Below are positions 9,510-18,144 of a DNA stretch of 64,000 nucleotides, piece after piece (position 1 is the stretch's first letter; each line of letters starts with the position of its first letter). The translations under genes and the position numbers were made by a program. The stretch spans positions 3,148,136 to 3,212,135 of the forward strand of contig JAWPMR010000001.1 in the NCBI GenBank assembly GCA_033344815.1, written 5' to 3'. This stretch comes from Paracoccaceae bacterium (GTDB taxonomy: Bacteria; Pseudomonadota; Alphaproteobacteria; Rhodobacterales; Rhodobacteraceae). The notes below the pieces were generated by a model, which saw only the letters and a list, made by a program, of their open reading frames with translations, searched no databases and was not told where the DNA came from.

Positions 9510-10365
9510 TAGCCCCGCGATGTTGGACAACCCGGGCCGCACAATCGTGGCCCGCCATCAAAGCGTCCTTTTGTGATCGACCAGACAGAAATGCGCCGAG
9601 GTATCCGCCGTTAAAACTATCTCCGGCAGCTGTGGTATCGACAACGTTTGGCGCGGATGAATAAGATTGCTCAATGGTTTCGCCCAGCGACAGTGGGCCC
9701 ATGTCGCCGCGCTTGAGTGCGCCTTTTGTTGTACCTGTCGCAAAGCGGGCGGCCACCGTATCCTCGCTTTCATCAAAAAGCGCCATTTCATCGTCGATAG
9801 ATGGCAAGGCGATGTCAGCCACAGACCAGAACGCGCGGGTGATTTTTTGGGCCGTTGCCGGGTTTTCCCAAAGTTTGGGGCGGTAATTGCTGTCATAGGC
9901 CACGCGCGCGTCCGTGGTTTTGATCCACTCAATCAAGGCAAGGCGCACGTCCTGTGGCAAGATCGCAAGGGTGATCCCCGAGAGATACACAACGTCATAC
10001 TCTGCCAGCACCGAAAAATCATAGGCTTCGTTTTGTTGGAACATCAAACGGGCCGCAGAGGCATTGCGCCAATAGGTAAAGGCGCGCTCACCCTGCTCAT
10101 TTGTTGTGATTGCGTAAAGGCCCGGCGATTTGCCATCGATCGTGCGAATGTTGCCGCAACCGATATCTTGTGCTGCGATGAAATCCGAGATTTGCGCCGA
10201 AAACGGGTCATCGCCAAGGCAAGTAATGTAATCCACCGTCAAATCGGGTGCTGCGCGTTTGAGATAGATGGCAGTGTTGAGCGTATCGCCCGCCACGCCT
10301 ACCTGCGCGGTTTGCCCTTTCATTGAAAGTTCGATCATGGCTTCGCCAACACAGGCAACACGCAT
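9496..10365 (-). CDS. kdgK: 2-dehydro-3-deoxygluconokinase (PfkB family)
   Basis: KDG kinase, phosphorylating 2-keto-3-deoxygluconate to KDPG, which an Entner-Doudoroff aldolase then splits. The 289-residue product has the PfkB-family C-terminal signature DTTAAGDSFNGGYLGAF with the catalytic Asp, a typical start (VACVGEAMIEL) and AYDSNYRPKLW, characteristic of KDG kinases. It is the last gene of the leftward uronate operon: its ATG overlaps the stop of the upstream transporter gene (TAATG). It takes the product of UxaA, completing the route from uronate to KDPG. No KDPG aldolase gene lies in the window. Confidence 0.88.
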   Translation of the reverse strand: MRVACVGEAMIELSMKGQTAQVGVAGDTLNTAIYLKRAAPDLTVDYITCLGDDPFSAQISDFIAAQDIGCGNIRTIDGKSPGLYAITTNEQGERAFTYWRNASAARLMFQQNEAYDFSVLAEYDVVYLSGITLAILPQDVRLALIEWIKTTDARVAYDSNYRPKLWENPATAQKITRAFWSVADIALPSIDDEMALFDESEDTVAARFATGTTKGALKRGDMGPLSLGETIEQSYSSAPNVVDTTAAGDSFNGGYLGAFLSGRSQKDALMAGHDCAARVVQHRGAIIPK

Positions 10366-11246
10366 TATTTTTGTTCCCTTTTCCAGATGATCAAGCCCGA
10401 AATGACGATGATCATCGCTCCTATGATCGTCCAGTGATCTGGTACGTGACTAAAGACCAGATAGCTGAGGATCGAGAGGTAAATCATGAACGAATAGGTA
10501 TATGGCATCAAAGTATTCGCTGTGCCAAATCGATGCGCATTTGTCAGCAACTGATGGCCGGCCCAGCCGAAAACACCTAGGCTTATCAATACGACCCAGT
10601 CCAATAGGTTATCAGGCCATTGCCACGCCCAAACGGCCATTGGGAGCATGACTGCGGTGCCCAAAGCGCCCATGTAAAATTGCATGGTTTCGGTCGCAAC
10701 CACACCTGCGAGTTTGCGAGTCATGATCGAATAGAGCGCAAGGCTCAGCGAATTGAACAGCGGCAGCAGCATGGCAATATGGAATGCTTCGCCAAAGGGA
10801 CGGATGACGACCAAAACACCCGCGAACCCCAAAAGGATTGCGAACCAACGCCATGGTCCGACACGTTCCCCCAGCAATGGACCGGAAAGGGCGCAGACGA
10901 TCACCGGGCTGGAGAACATGATTGCAGCGGTCACCGTCAGGGGCAGAAAGTTCAGCGCGTAGAAATTGGACAGGGTGGCCGCGACCAGTAGCAACGCGCG
11001 GCTGAGAACTTGCCAGATATGTCCGGTTTGAAACCGGTCGCGGGTCAAACCACCTTTGGCGATCACCGCGACCGAAATCACAAAATGCCCGGCATAGCGC
11101 ATGAACGCCAATTGGAACGCGGAAAAACCCGCGATTACCAACCATTTTGCACCGGTATCCACCAGCGAAAACAGAAACCATGCACCCAGCATCAAGACGA
11201 TGCCGAAATGGGGGCGGTCCTCTAATAGGCCCGCGGTGACAGCCAT
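10365..11246 (-). CDS. DMT superfamily transporter (EamA family)
   Basis: Ten-helix membrane protein of the drug/metabolite transporter superfamily, 293 residues, with two EamA repeats (about residues 15-145 and 155-288). Visible landmarks are GPLLGERVGPWRWFAILLGFAGV at the end of the first repeat and a second repeat ending with the charged tail KREQK. Substrates of EamA proteins are varied and cannot be inferred here; position between an oxidoreductase and kdgK suggests movement of a sugar-acid intermediate or of a leaving group released in the pathway. It overlaps kdgK by one base and follows the upstream gene with only one base between. Confidence 0.82.
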   Translation of the reverse strand: MAVTAGLLEDRPHFGIVLMLGAWFLFSLVDTGAKWLVIAGFSAFQLAFMRYAGHFVISVAVIAKGGLTRDRFQTGHIWQVLSRALLLVAATLSNFYALNFLPLTVTAAIMFSSPVIVCALSGPLLGERVGPWRWFAILLGFAGVLVVIRPFGEAFHIAMLLPLFNSLSLALYSIMTRKLAGVVATETMQFYMGALGTAVMLPMAVWAWQWPDNLLDWVVLISLGVFGWAGHQLLTNAHRFGTANTLMPYTYSFMIYLSILSYLVFSHVPDHWTIIGAMIIVISGLIIWKREQK

Positions 11247-11247
11247 G

Positions 11248-12135
11248 TTACTTACTCATTTTCTGAGCGTAAAAATCGACCATTTCGCTTACCATCTTGT
11301 CACCGCGACCGGTATCCGTGGCCTCGCGCAGCGCAGACAAGGCGCATTTGGACATGATGCTTTCGACGCCTGCTTCATCGGCCATGCGGGCATAGTATCC
11401 GACGTCCTTGGCGGCATTCTTGATCGCAAATGCCAGTTGATTTGGGTCGCCGTCCACGCCGTAGCCTTTGACAAAATCCATCATCCCCGAATGCAGGGGA
11501 CCTGCTGCCATCACGTCGTACACTTGTTTGCGATCAATACCGGCGACATCCGCCATGGCGAAAGCTTCGGCCACCGCATTTGCAATCGTCATGCCGACAA
11601 AGTTGTTCATCAGCTTGATCGTGTGACCGGAGCCTGACGCACCAAGGTGGAATACGTTTTCGCCAAGATCCTTAAGGACAGGTTCGACAGTATCAAACGC
11701 ATTTCTGTCACCGGCCGCCATGATGTTCAGCATCCCGTCTTTAGCGTGGGATGGCGTGCGCCCCAGTGGTGCATCAAGATATTGGCCCCCGGCGGCAGCG
11801 ACTTCTTCGCTCAGCGCGCGGGTGCTTCCCGGAAGCGACGTGCCAAAGTCGATGACTGTGGCCCCGTTGCGCAGTCCTGCGATCACGCCATCATCTCCGC
11901 GCATCCGACTTTCAACGCTATCGCTGGTATCCATGCAGAGCATCACGATATCGCTTGCACTTGCCACATCGCGGGCGGTGGCAACTTCCACGGCGCCCCG
12001 CGCCACGGCTGCATCGACATTGGGGCGCGAACGGTTGGCTGTGACCGTCACAGCGTATCCCTTGTCCTGAAGCCGTCCGACCATTGCTGCACCCATGAGG
12101 CCAAGGCCGATAAATCCGATTGTCGGTTGTGTCAT
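11248..12135 (-). CDS. NAD(P)-dependent beta-hydroxyacid dehydrogenase (3-HIBADH family)
   Basis: Member of the 3-hydroxyisobutyrate / tartronate-semialdehyde reductase family, 295 residues. The GxGxxG nucleotide site is IGFIGLGLMGAAMVGRL at the N-terminus; the substrate-binding segment is GQYLDAPLGRTPSHAKDG (usually DAPVSGG; here altered) and the catalytic lysine segment is GSGHTIKLMNNFVG at about residue 170. The unusual DAPLGRTP in place of DAPVSGGxxGA suggests a substrate different from hydroxyisobutyrate. Located in the uronate operon between a PhyH dioxygenase and an EamA transporter. The ATG at 12135 directly precedes the nucleotide-binding motif. Confidence 0.83.
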   Translation of the reverse strand: MTQPTIGFIGLGLMGAAMVGRLQDKGYAVTVTANRSRPNVDAAVARGAVEVATARDVASASDIVMLCMDTSDSVESRMRGDDGVIAGLRNGATVIDFGTSLPGSTRALSEEVAAAGGQYLDAPLGRTPSHAKDGMLNIMAAGDRNAFDTVEPVLKDLGENVFHLGASGSGHTIKLMNNFVGMTIANAVAEAFAMADVAGIDRKQVYDVMAAGPLHSGMMDFVKGYGVDGDPNQLAFAIKNAAKDVGYYARMADEAGVESIMSKCALSALREATDTGRGDKMVSEMVDFYAQKMSK

Positions 12136-12159
12136 GTTCTGTCCCTCTCGCTTGCGCGG

Positions 12160-13047
12160 TTATTTGATTGTGTCAAAGGCCCGTTTCTTCAGGCCTTTCT
12201 GGATTTCGTAAATTGAGATCGGCACATCTGGCTGTGGTTGTGGAATGCGCACGGGAATATTTTTTAGACGCGGGTTCAGGGTGCTGTCACCGCAGAGCAT
12301 CCGGGTGTCGTAGTCTTTTATGCCGTCCCATTTAGTCATGGAACCCATGATCGGAAAAGCATCTGCCGCCATCATTTCATAAAACAGGATACGCCGTGCC
12401 CGGTCGGAGGTATTGAGCGCCGATCCATGCACAATACGTCCGTGATGAATACTGATCGACCCTGCAGGTCCGGTCAGTGCCACCGCATCCTTTGGGTCCA
12501 ATCCATTTTCTTCCGGAAGCATGGCACCGGCGAATACGCCATCGACATGGTGATCGTACACGGGACCTTTGTGTGATCCGGGGTAGACCATCAGCGGACC
12601 GTTCTGGGGTGCCATGTCATCAATCAGAACACCAATTGCGAGGATGTCGTCATTGGTGTGCGGATAAAACGCATAGTCCTGATGCCATTCCACGGCAGCG
12701 CCGTATCCGGCTGATTTCATGTTGAGTTTTGTGGTGTGCAGGCGCAAATCCGGTCCGATCAGATCGCGAGCTGGCGCGAGAATGTGGTCGGAATACATCA
12801 GATCGCGCATCACATCCGAGGTGGTATGAGGCAGTTTGATGCGGCGCAGACGGGGGGCGTCAGGTTGGTGGCTGTCCTCCAGATCAAGACGGTCGTTGCT
12901 TGCGGTCATCCCGCGTGCTTCGTCTTCAAACCGGGCGATTTCGGCGTGTATTCGCGCCATCCATGCGTCCGGTATTCGGTTTTCCAGCACCATATACCCT
13001 TGTTCCTTGTAGAGTGTGACTTGTTCCGACGTGAGTGTTTCAAACAT
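12160..13047 (-). CDS. Phytanoyl-CoA dioxygenase (PhyH) family Fe(II)/2-oxoglutarate enzyme, first copy
   Basis: Non-heme iron, 2-oxoglutarate-dependent oxygenase of the PhyH family, 295 residues. The iron ligands are visible as HxD in VEWHQDYAFYPHTND (about residue 140) and the distal His in GRIVHGSALNTSDRARR, where the following Arg binds 2-oxoglutarate. Bacterial PhyH proteins hydroxylate or oxidatively cleave many small molecules; the substrate here is unknown. It begins MFETLTSEQVTLYKEQGYMVLE, a standard PhyH N-terminus, so the ATG at 13047 is preferred over starts further upstream, and it overlaps the stop of the preceding oxidoreductase by 8 bases. A second, clearly different PhyH gene lies at 15556-16503 in the same operon. 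Confidence 0.86.
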   Translation of the reverse strand: MFETLTSEQVTLYKEQGYMVLENRIPDAWMARIHAEIARFEDEARGMTASNDRLDLEDSHQPDAPRLRRIKLPHTTSDVMRDLMYSDHILAPARDLIGPDLRLHTTKLNMKSAGYGAAVEWHQDYAFYPHTNDDILAIGVLIDDMAPQNGPLMVYPGSHKGPVYDHHVDGVFAGAMLPEENGLDPKDAVALTGPAGSISIHHGRIVHGSALNTSDRARRILFYEMMAADAFPIMGSMTKWDGIKDYDTRMLCGDSTLNPRLKNIPVRIPQPQPDVPISIYEIQKGLKKRAFDTIK

Positions 13048-14041
13048 GCGCAACCTCTCGTAATCGCGGCGACAGCTGTGTCTCAATTTCCAACGTTGTA
13101 GATAGCGTTTGCATCGCGTCTGCCACATCAATCAACGGGCGCGCTCCGTCGATAACTTCAAGGAAATGATCCAGCTGTGCAGCCAGCGGCGGTTTGATGT
13201 TGACGTCGATTTCTAATTCTTTGCGCTCAGCAGCGCGGTCCCATTGCGTGCCAGACCAGAGCGTCATCGACGGGAAGCTCACCGCCCCCTCTGTCCCCAT
13301 GATCCACATCATGTCCTGTCCCGTGGTGCCAATATTTGGGTTTTCGCCAGTGGCCGCTTCGAAACCCCAAGGACTAGGGGAGGTATCTGCAAAGCTGATG
13401 GTGCCCGTTGCGCCATTCGCAAAGGCGAGGGCCACCGCGCCGCTTTCAATGCGAGCGCCATCGCGCAAGCCGGTGCCGCGCAGGCCGGTGGTCGCCACAA
13501 TATCACCCATGATAAATCGCAGCGTATCAATATCATGCACCAGATTGATCATGACCGGACTGCCGCCCGCAGTCCGCCAGTTCTGTTCGAAATAGGCGTC
13601 GGGTTTACGCATCGCCCAAATCAGATTGGCGCATACCGGTTTGCCAATGCGTCCCTCTGCAATCAGTCGTTTTAGCTGCCGAACAGGCGCGTGATACCTG
13701 CGGTGATGCCCGACCAGTGACCCGACGCCTGATTGTGCAATCGCTTGCGCAAGTTTCTGCGCCTCGGCCATATCAGAGGTCACCGGTTTTTCGATCAACA
13801 TGGGCCAGCCGCGACTGGCCGTATAAATACCGTGTTGCGCGTGCAACCCGGTGGGCGTTGCAATGATGACGCCATCCACTGGACCCGTGACGTCAATCAT
13901 ATCGGCGTACCGCGCAAGGTGCGGCTCAATCGATTGATCAGGATCAACCAAACCAACCAAAGTGCACTTGGGATGGGCCTCCACCGCTTCCACATGGCGG
14001 ATGCCGATCAGCCCGCCGCCAACAACAAGGATGCGTTTCAC
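13040..14041 (-). CDS. Gfo/Idh/MocA family oxidoreductase
   Basis: NAD(P)-dependent oxidoreductase of about 333 residues with a Rossmann domain (ILVVGGGLIGIRHVEAV), the lysine-containing signature PMLIEKPVTSDMAEA near residue 90, and a substrate domain with MINLVHDIDTLRFIMGD. It is translationally coupled on both sides in the uronate operon. I chose the GTG at 14041, whose GTGA overlaps the uxaA stop, because the frame from the upstream ATG at 14062 would start well inside uxaA and adds residues not typical for the family. The substrate is unknown; family members oxidise sugars, inositols and sugar acids or open glycosidic and ether bonds by redox chemistry. Confidence 0.84.
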   Translation of the reverse strand: MKRILVVGGGLIGIRHVEAVEAHPKCTLVGLVDPDQSIEPHLARYADMIDVTGPVDGVIIATPTGLHAQHGIYTASRGWPMLIEKPVTSDMAEAQKLAQAIAQSGVGSLVGHHRRYHAPVRQLKRLIAEGRIGKPVCANLIWAMRKPDAYFEQNWRTAGGSPVMINLVHDIDTLRFIMGDIVATTGLRGTGLRDGARIESGAVALAFANGATGTISFADTSPSPWGFEAATGENPNIGTTGQDMMWIMGTEGAVSFPSMTLWSGTQWDRAAERKELEIDVNIKPPLAAQLDHFLEVIDGARPLIDVADAMQTLSTTLEIETQLSPRLREVAHV

Positions 14042-15546
14042 ATCACCGCCCCGATTTGCCACGGTACGAATTCATAATCGCCCAAACCCTGCGCCTCGGA
14101 TTTTGTTGCCTCGCCACTTGCCACGCGCAGGAACGTTTCGTAGATTTCGCGCCCCTTTTCCTCGACGCTGACGCTTTCGGTCAGGATGGTGCCCGCATCA
14201 ATGTCCATATCCTCGACCATGCGCTTGGCCATGGCTGAATTGGTGGCGACCTTGATGGTCGGGCTGGGCTTTGACCCAAAGGCCGAACCACGACCCGTTG
14301 TAAAGCACACAAGGTTGCACCCGCCCGCGATTTGTCCTGTCACACTGGCGGGATCATAACCGGGGCTGTCCATGAAGGTGAAACCCCGCGCGCGCACGGG
14401 TTCGGCGTATTTGTAAACACCGTTCAATGGGCTGGTGCCGCCCTTGGCCGCCGCACCCAGCGATTTTTCGAGGATCGTGGTCAACCCGCCCGCCTTGTTG
14501 CCCGGTGAGGGGTTGTTGTCCATCGAGCCTTTGTTGCGCGCGGTGTAATCCTCCCACCACTTGATCAAACCCACCAGACGGTCGCCGGTTTCCTGATCCG
14601 CAGCGCGTCGGGTCAACAAGTGTTCGGCACCATAAATCTCGGGCGTTTCGGCCAGAACGCCTGTGCCGCCTTGTGCGGCCAGCAGATCACAGGCATAACC
14701 CAAAGCTGGGTTGGCGGTGATCCCGGACCACGCGTCCGAGCCACCACATTGCAAGGCGACCATCAACTCAGAAGCCGGGCAAGGGGTGCGCGTCGCCTCA
14801 TTTGCAATTGGCAACATCGCTTCGATCTTTGCGATTCCCAGTTCAACTGTTTTGCGCAGGCCGGCGACGGATTGGATGTTCATTACCTGAAAGGTATCGC
14901 CCTGCTTGAGATCGTAAGCCTCCAAAAGCCAGTCGATCTGATTCATTTCGCAGCCCAGACCGACCATCAAAACGCCGGCATGGTTGGGATGACGTGCGTA
15001 CCCCCACATCACCCGCTGCAATGCCTCAAAGCCGTCACCATCCCCCGCCATGCCACAGCCAGTGCCATGCACAAATGCCGCAACGCCATCGACGTTTGGA
15101 TATTCCGCGAGGATTTCGGGCGTAAAGTGATTGGCGATCATACGCGCGGCGGTGGCCGAACAATTGACCGATGTCACAATGGCGATGTAGTTCCGCGTCC
15201 CGACCTGTCCGTTTTCACGCCGGTATCCCATGAAGGTGTCGCGATCCGCTTCTGTCACAGGCACAACCGGCCGTAGGTCGGTAGAGTAATCATAGGCCGC
15301 TTCAGTGTTGCGGAACTCGACGTTTTGGGTGTGAACGTGATCCCCTGCCGCGATGCCCGTGGCGGCATACCCAATAATCTGTGCGTATTTGCGGATGGGC
15401 TCGCCTTGGGCGATATCGGATGTTGCGATTTTATGGCCGGACGGGATCAGAGCCTGTGTCGTCGTATTTTCAACTGCAACGCCGACCTCTAGAGCACGGG
15501 TTGCGGTGACGACATTATCGATGGGATCAAGACGTACAGTGTCCAT
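14038..15546 (-). CDS. uxaA: Altronate dehydratase (UxaA/GarD family)
   Basis: Dehydratase converting D-altronate to 2-keto-3-deoxygluconate. The 502-residue product has the N-terminal SAF domain (residues about 10-95, with GVAVENTTTQ and TGIAAGDHVHTQN) and the large GarD/UxaA catalytic domain (GYRRENGQVGTRNYIAIVTSVNCSA, then VALQCGGSDAWSGITANPALG, and CNLVCFTTGRGSAFGSKPSPT with metal-site cysteines). The related GarD acts on galactarate, but the length and the presence of uxaC, a uronate reductase and kdgK favour altronate. AGGAAACATT precedes the ATG at 15546. The gene sits between a PhyH dioxygenase gene (9-base gap) and an oxidoreductase gene (GTGA overlap). Confidence 0.88.
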   Translation of the reverse strand: MDTVRLDPIDNVVTATRALEVGVAVENTTTQALIPSGHKIATSDIAQGEPIRKYAQIIGYAATGIAAGDHVHTQNVEFRNTEAAYDYSTDLRPVVPVTEADRDTFMGYRRENGQVGTRNYIAIVTSVNCSATAARMIANHFTPEILAEYPNVDGVAAFVHGTGCGMAGDGDGFEALQRVMWGYARHPNHAGVLMVGLGCEMNQIDWLLEAYDLKQGDTFQVMNIQSVAGLRKTVELGIAKIEAMLPIANEATRTPCPASELMVALQCGGSDAWSGITANPALGYACDLLAAQGGTGVLAETPEIYGAEHLLTRRAADQETGDRLVGLIKWWEDYTARNKGSMDNNPSPGNKAGGLTTILEKSLGAAAKGGTSPLNGVYKYAEPVRARGFTFMDSPGYDPASVTGQIAGGCNLVCFTTGRGSAFGSKPSPTIKVATNSAMAKRMVEDMDIDAGTILTESVSVEEKGREIYETFLRVASGEATKSEAQGLGDYEFVPWQIGAVM

Positions 15547-15555
15547 AATGTTTCC

Positions 15556-16503
15556 TCAGGCGCAAAAAGGCGCATCACTTTGCCAGCGATGAATAGGAAT
15601 ATGTGGCTGGCGCGCAAGTTCTTTGCGGGCCTCTTCCCACTTTTGCCGCCAGAGGCGCCAATCTGTCAGGACCGTATCCGGGGCTTCTGCACTGCGGGCG
15701 ACAAACTCTGGAAAATGCGCGCGACCCGTTGGCTGGCCTGTCACATTGTAGCGCAGATCAAAGGACCAGCGAAAACCCTCAGTACCATTGGGCAATGATG
15801 CATGTGGTGTTAGTGGATGCAGTATCACCACGCCACCTGCGCCTACGGGCAAAGATACAGCGCGGGTATCGTCAATGAAGTCATCCGCAATCGCGGTTTG
15901 CGTTTTTGGGCAATGCGGCAGCATTTGATCATGAGCGCGTGGTTGAACTTGCAGACACCCATTGTCTTCGGTGGCATCAGTCATGGCGATCCAAACCGTG
16001 ATCATATCGGTCTCGTCGGCTTCTTCCAGCCCGACCCCACGGTCTTGGTGCCAGTCGGTCTGCGTAATATGAGCGCGGATTTCACCATCTCTTAACGCAG
16101 GCGCAGGAGGCTTGATGCGGATATGCTGAATCGGATTGGACGTGATTTCCGGGCCAATCAGGCTCTGGACGATGTCCAGAATTTGCGCTGAAGTCACCAG
16201 ATCAAACACCGCGGGTCCGAAATGCATTGGGGTGTCTGCGTGGATTGTCTCGCCAGGCAGTGAGATATCCATGGGCTGGAACCAATCGCACTCAGCCTCA
16301 TAGGCGACGCGCAGTTTGCGCCAGAAATTCATCTCATGAGAGGGGGGAGGTAGCAGGCCTTTGGACACCCAGCCGGCATAGAGCCTATCCAGCACATCTT
16401 CGTATTCGTCCTCGATACGCAGCCGCAGGTCCGCTGGAACCACGTCTTCCAATACGAGAAACCCATTGGAGTTGAACGCGGTAACCTGAGCGGCGCTGAG
16501 CAT
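15556..16503 (-). CDS. Phytanoyl-CoA dioxygenase (PhyH) family Fe(II)/2-oxoglutarate enzyme, second copy
   Basis: PhyH-family oxygenase, 315 residues, first gene after the TRAP permease. Iron-binding HxD is in TQTDWHQDRGVGLEE (about residue 155) and the distal His and 2-oxoglutarate Arg are in HPLTPHASLPNGTEGFRWSFD. N-terminus AQVTAFNSNGFLVLEDVVP is typical. Beyond the metal ligands it is hardly alike the other copy (12160-13047), so this is not a recent duplication; the two probably act on different positions or substrates. Because it follows the transporter, it may act first on the imported compound. The specific reaction is unknown. Confidence 0.86.
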   Translation of the reverse strand: MLSAAQVTAFNSNGFLVLEDVVPADLRLRIEDEYEDVLDRLYAGWVSKGLLPPPSHEMNFWRKLRVAYEAECDWFQPMDISLPGETIHADTPMHFGPAVFDLVTSAQILDIVQSLIGPEITSNPIQHIRIKPPAPALRDGEIRAHITQTDWHQDRGVGLEEADETDMITVWIAMTDATEDNGCLQVQPRAHDQMLPHCPKTQTAIADDFIDDTRAVSLPVGAGGVVILHPLTPHASLPNGTEGFRWSFDLRYNVTGQPTGRAHFPEFVARSAEAPDTVLTDWRLWRQKWEEARKELARQPHIPIHRWQSDAPFCA

Positions 16504-16518
16504 GGTGTGTCCCTTTGA

Positions 16519-18144
16519 TTAAGGCAGAAGAATCGAGACAATGGGCGGATAAATCAGCAGTACGGACAAAGCACATAGCTGAATGCCGATAAAGGGCAGA
16601 AAGCCTTTGAAAATGTCGGTCAGGCTGATGTGTGGAGGGGCAACTGATTTCAGATAGAACGCCGCCGGACCAAAAGGCGGTGACAGGAAGCTGACCTGCA
16701 TGTTCATACAGAACACAACGCCAAACCAGATGGCTACATGCCGCGGGTTCAATTCGCCAAACATCCCGATCTCTTCAATCGGCAAGCGCTGGACGATGGG
16801 CAGGAAGACAGGAATGATCAACAAAACAATCCCGACCCAATCCATAAATGCGCCCATGAACAGCAAAATCAACATCATCGCGAGGATAATGCCCATGGTT
16901 GGCAGGTCTGAGCCCACAATGAAGTCCGCCACGTAAACCGGGCCCCCTGCAATCGTGTAAGCACCGGCCAATGCGGCGGCACCAATGGTTACCCAGATGA
17001 TCGTACCAGTGGATTTGAGGGTGCGCATGAGGCTTTCCCAAACCAGATCAAAGGAGGCTTCACCGCGCAGGATCGCAATCACAAGCACTGCGAGCGCGCC
17101 CATGCCGGCGGCTTCGGTGATGCCTGTGATGCCGCCATAGATGGACCCCATGACGACGCCGATTACGACAATTGGCGGTACGAGGCCTTTGCCCATGGAC
17201 CAGCCTGTAGCAGTACGCGCGCGACCCAAAACAGCAAACATCATCACAAAGGACAGGGCGACTGCACCGCCAAACCACGGCAGCCAATCCGCCGTGCCAT
17301 AGGCAATGGCCGCTCCAGTATTGGAGGCGTTCTGACCCGAAAGTTCAAAGAAGAGAGCGCGCAAAAACAGGGCTGTGCCAAATCCAGCGATCAGCACGAA
17401 TAGGAAGGCCAGGAAAAGCTTGAGCTTTTCCATGCCATAGGGTTCGCCTTCAACGGGTTCGGGCAGGGGCGCATCCTGTGGGCGCAATTGTGTGCGCACA
17501 ATAATGTAGAGGATGATGAAGGAAGCCAGCATGAAGCCGGGAAGGAAAGAGGCAGTGAAGAGTGCTTTGATCGAGGTTTCAGTGATCAGGCCATAGATGA
17601 TCAGAACAATCGAGGGTGGGATCATCGTGCCAAGCGACCCTGACGCACAGATCGTGCCGATGGCAAGGTTTTGACTATACCCCAGGCGCAACATTTGCGG
17701 CAGTGCAATCAAACCCAACAGTACGACTTCGCCGCCGATGATGCCTGACATTGCCGCCATGATGACGGCCATGATGGAGGTCACAATCGCGATCCCGCCG
17801 CGCGTGCGGTTGAGCCAGATGTTCAATGAGGAATACATGTCCTTGGCAATGCCCGAACGTTCGAGCAGGGCGGCCATGAAAATGAACAGCGGAATGGATA
17901 TCAGGACATAGTCTGTTAAGAGCCCGTAAATCTTTTGGGCTAGAATATTGAGCGGCCCCGACCCAGGCCTGCCGGTTAAAATACCGTCGCCAAAGCTGAA
18001 GGGGTTCATCAACAGCATGGGCTCGAATTTCATCACCAGCACAAGCACGGCGAGAATGGCTGAGGCAAAACCTAAAGGCATGCCAATGGCCAGAAGCAGG
18101 ACAAGGCCAAGCATCAGGACCAGAGAAATTGTTCCGATATCCAT
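16519..18144 (-). CDS. dctM: TRAP transporter large permease (DctM family)
   Basis: Large membrane subunit of a tripartite ATP-independent periplasmic transporter, which uses the sodium or proton gradient to import organic acids captured by DctP. It has 541 residues, longer than the usual 425-450, with an extra hydrophilic and membrane stretch near residues 220-300 (PEPVEGEPYGMEKLKLF and following), which marks the long DctM subgroup. Conserved pieces include GIIGGEVVLLGLIALPQML, GSLGTMIPPSIVLIIYG and GAFMDWVGIVLLIIPVF. It overlaps dctQ by one base (TAATG). As part of the uronate operon the likely cargo is a hexuronate or a modified sugar acid. Confidence 0.92.
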   Translation of the reverse strand: MDIGTISLVLMLGLVLLLAIGMPLGFASAILAVLVLVMKFEPMLLMNPFSFGDGILTGRPGSGPLNILAQKIYGLLTDYVLISIPLFIFMAALLERSGIAKDMYSSLNIWLNRTRGGIAIVTSIMAVIMAAMSGIIGGEVVLLGLIALPQMLRLGYSQNLAIGTICASGSLGTMIPPSIVLIIYGLITETSIKALFTASFLPGFMLASFIILYIIVRTQLRPQDAPLPEPVEGEPYGMEKLKLFLAFLFVLIAGFGTALFLRALFFELSGQNASNTGAAIAYGTADWLPWFGGAVALSFVMMFAVLGRARTATGWSMGKGLVPPIVVIGVVMGSIYGGITGITEAAGMGALAVLVIAILRGEASFDLVWESLMRTLKSTGTIIWVTIGAAALAGAYTIAGGPVYVADFIVGSDLPTMGIILAMMLILLFMGAFMDWVGIVLLIIPVFLPIVQRLPIEEIGMFGELNPRHVAIWFGVVFCMNMQVSFLSPPFGPAAFYLKSVAPPHISLTDIFKGFLPFIGIQLCALSVLLIYPPIVSILLP

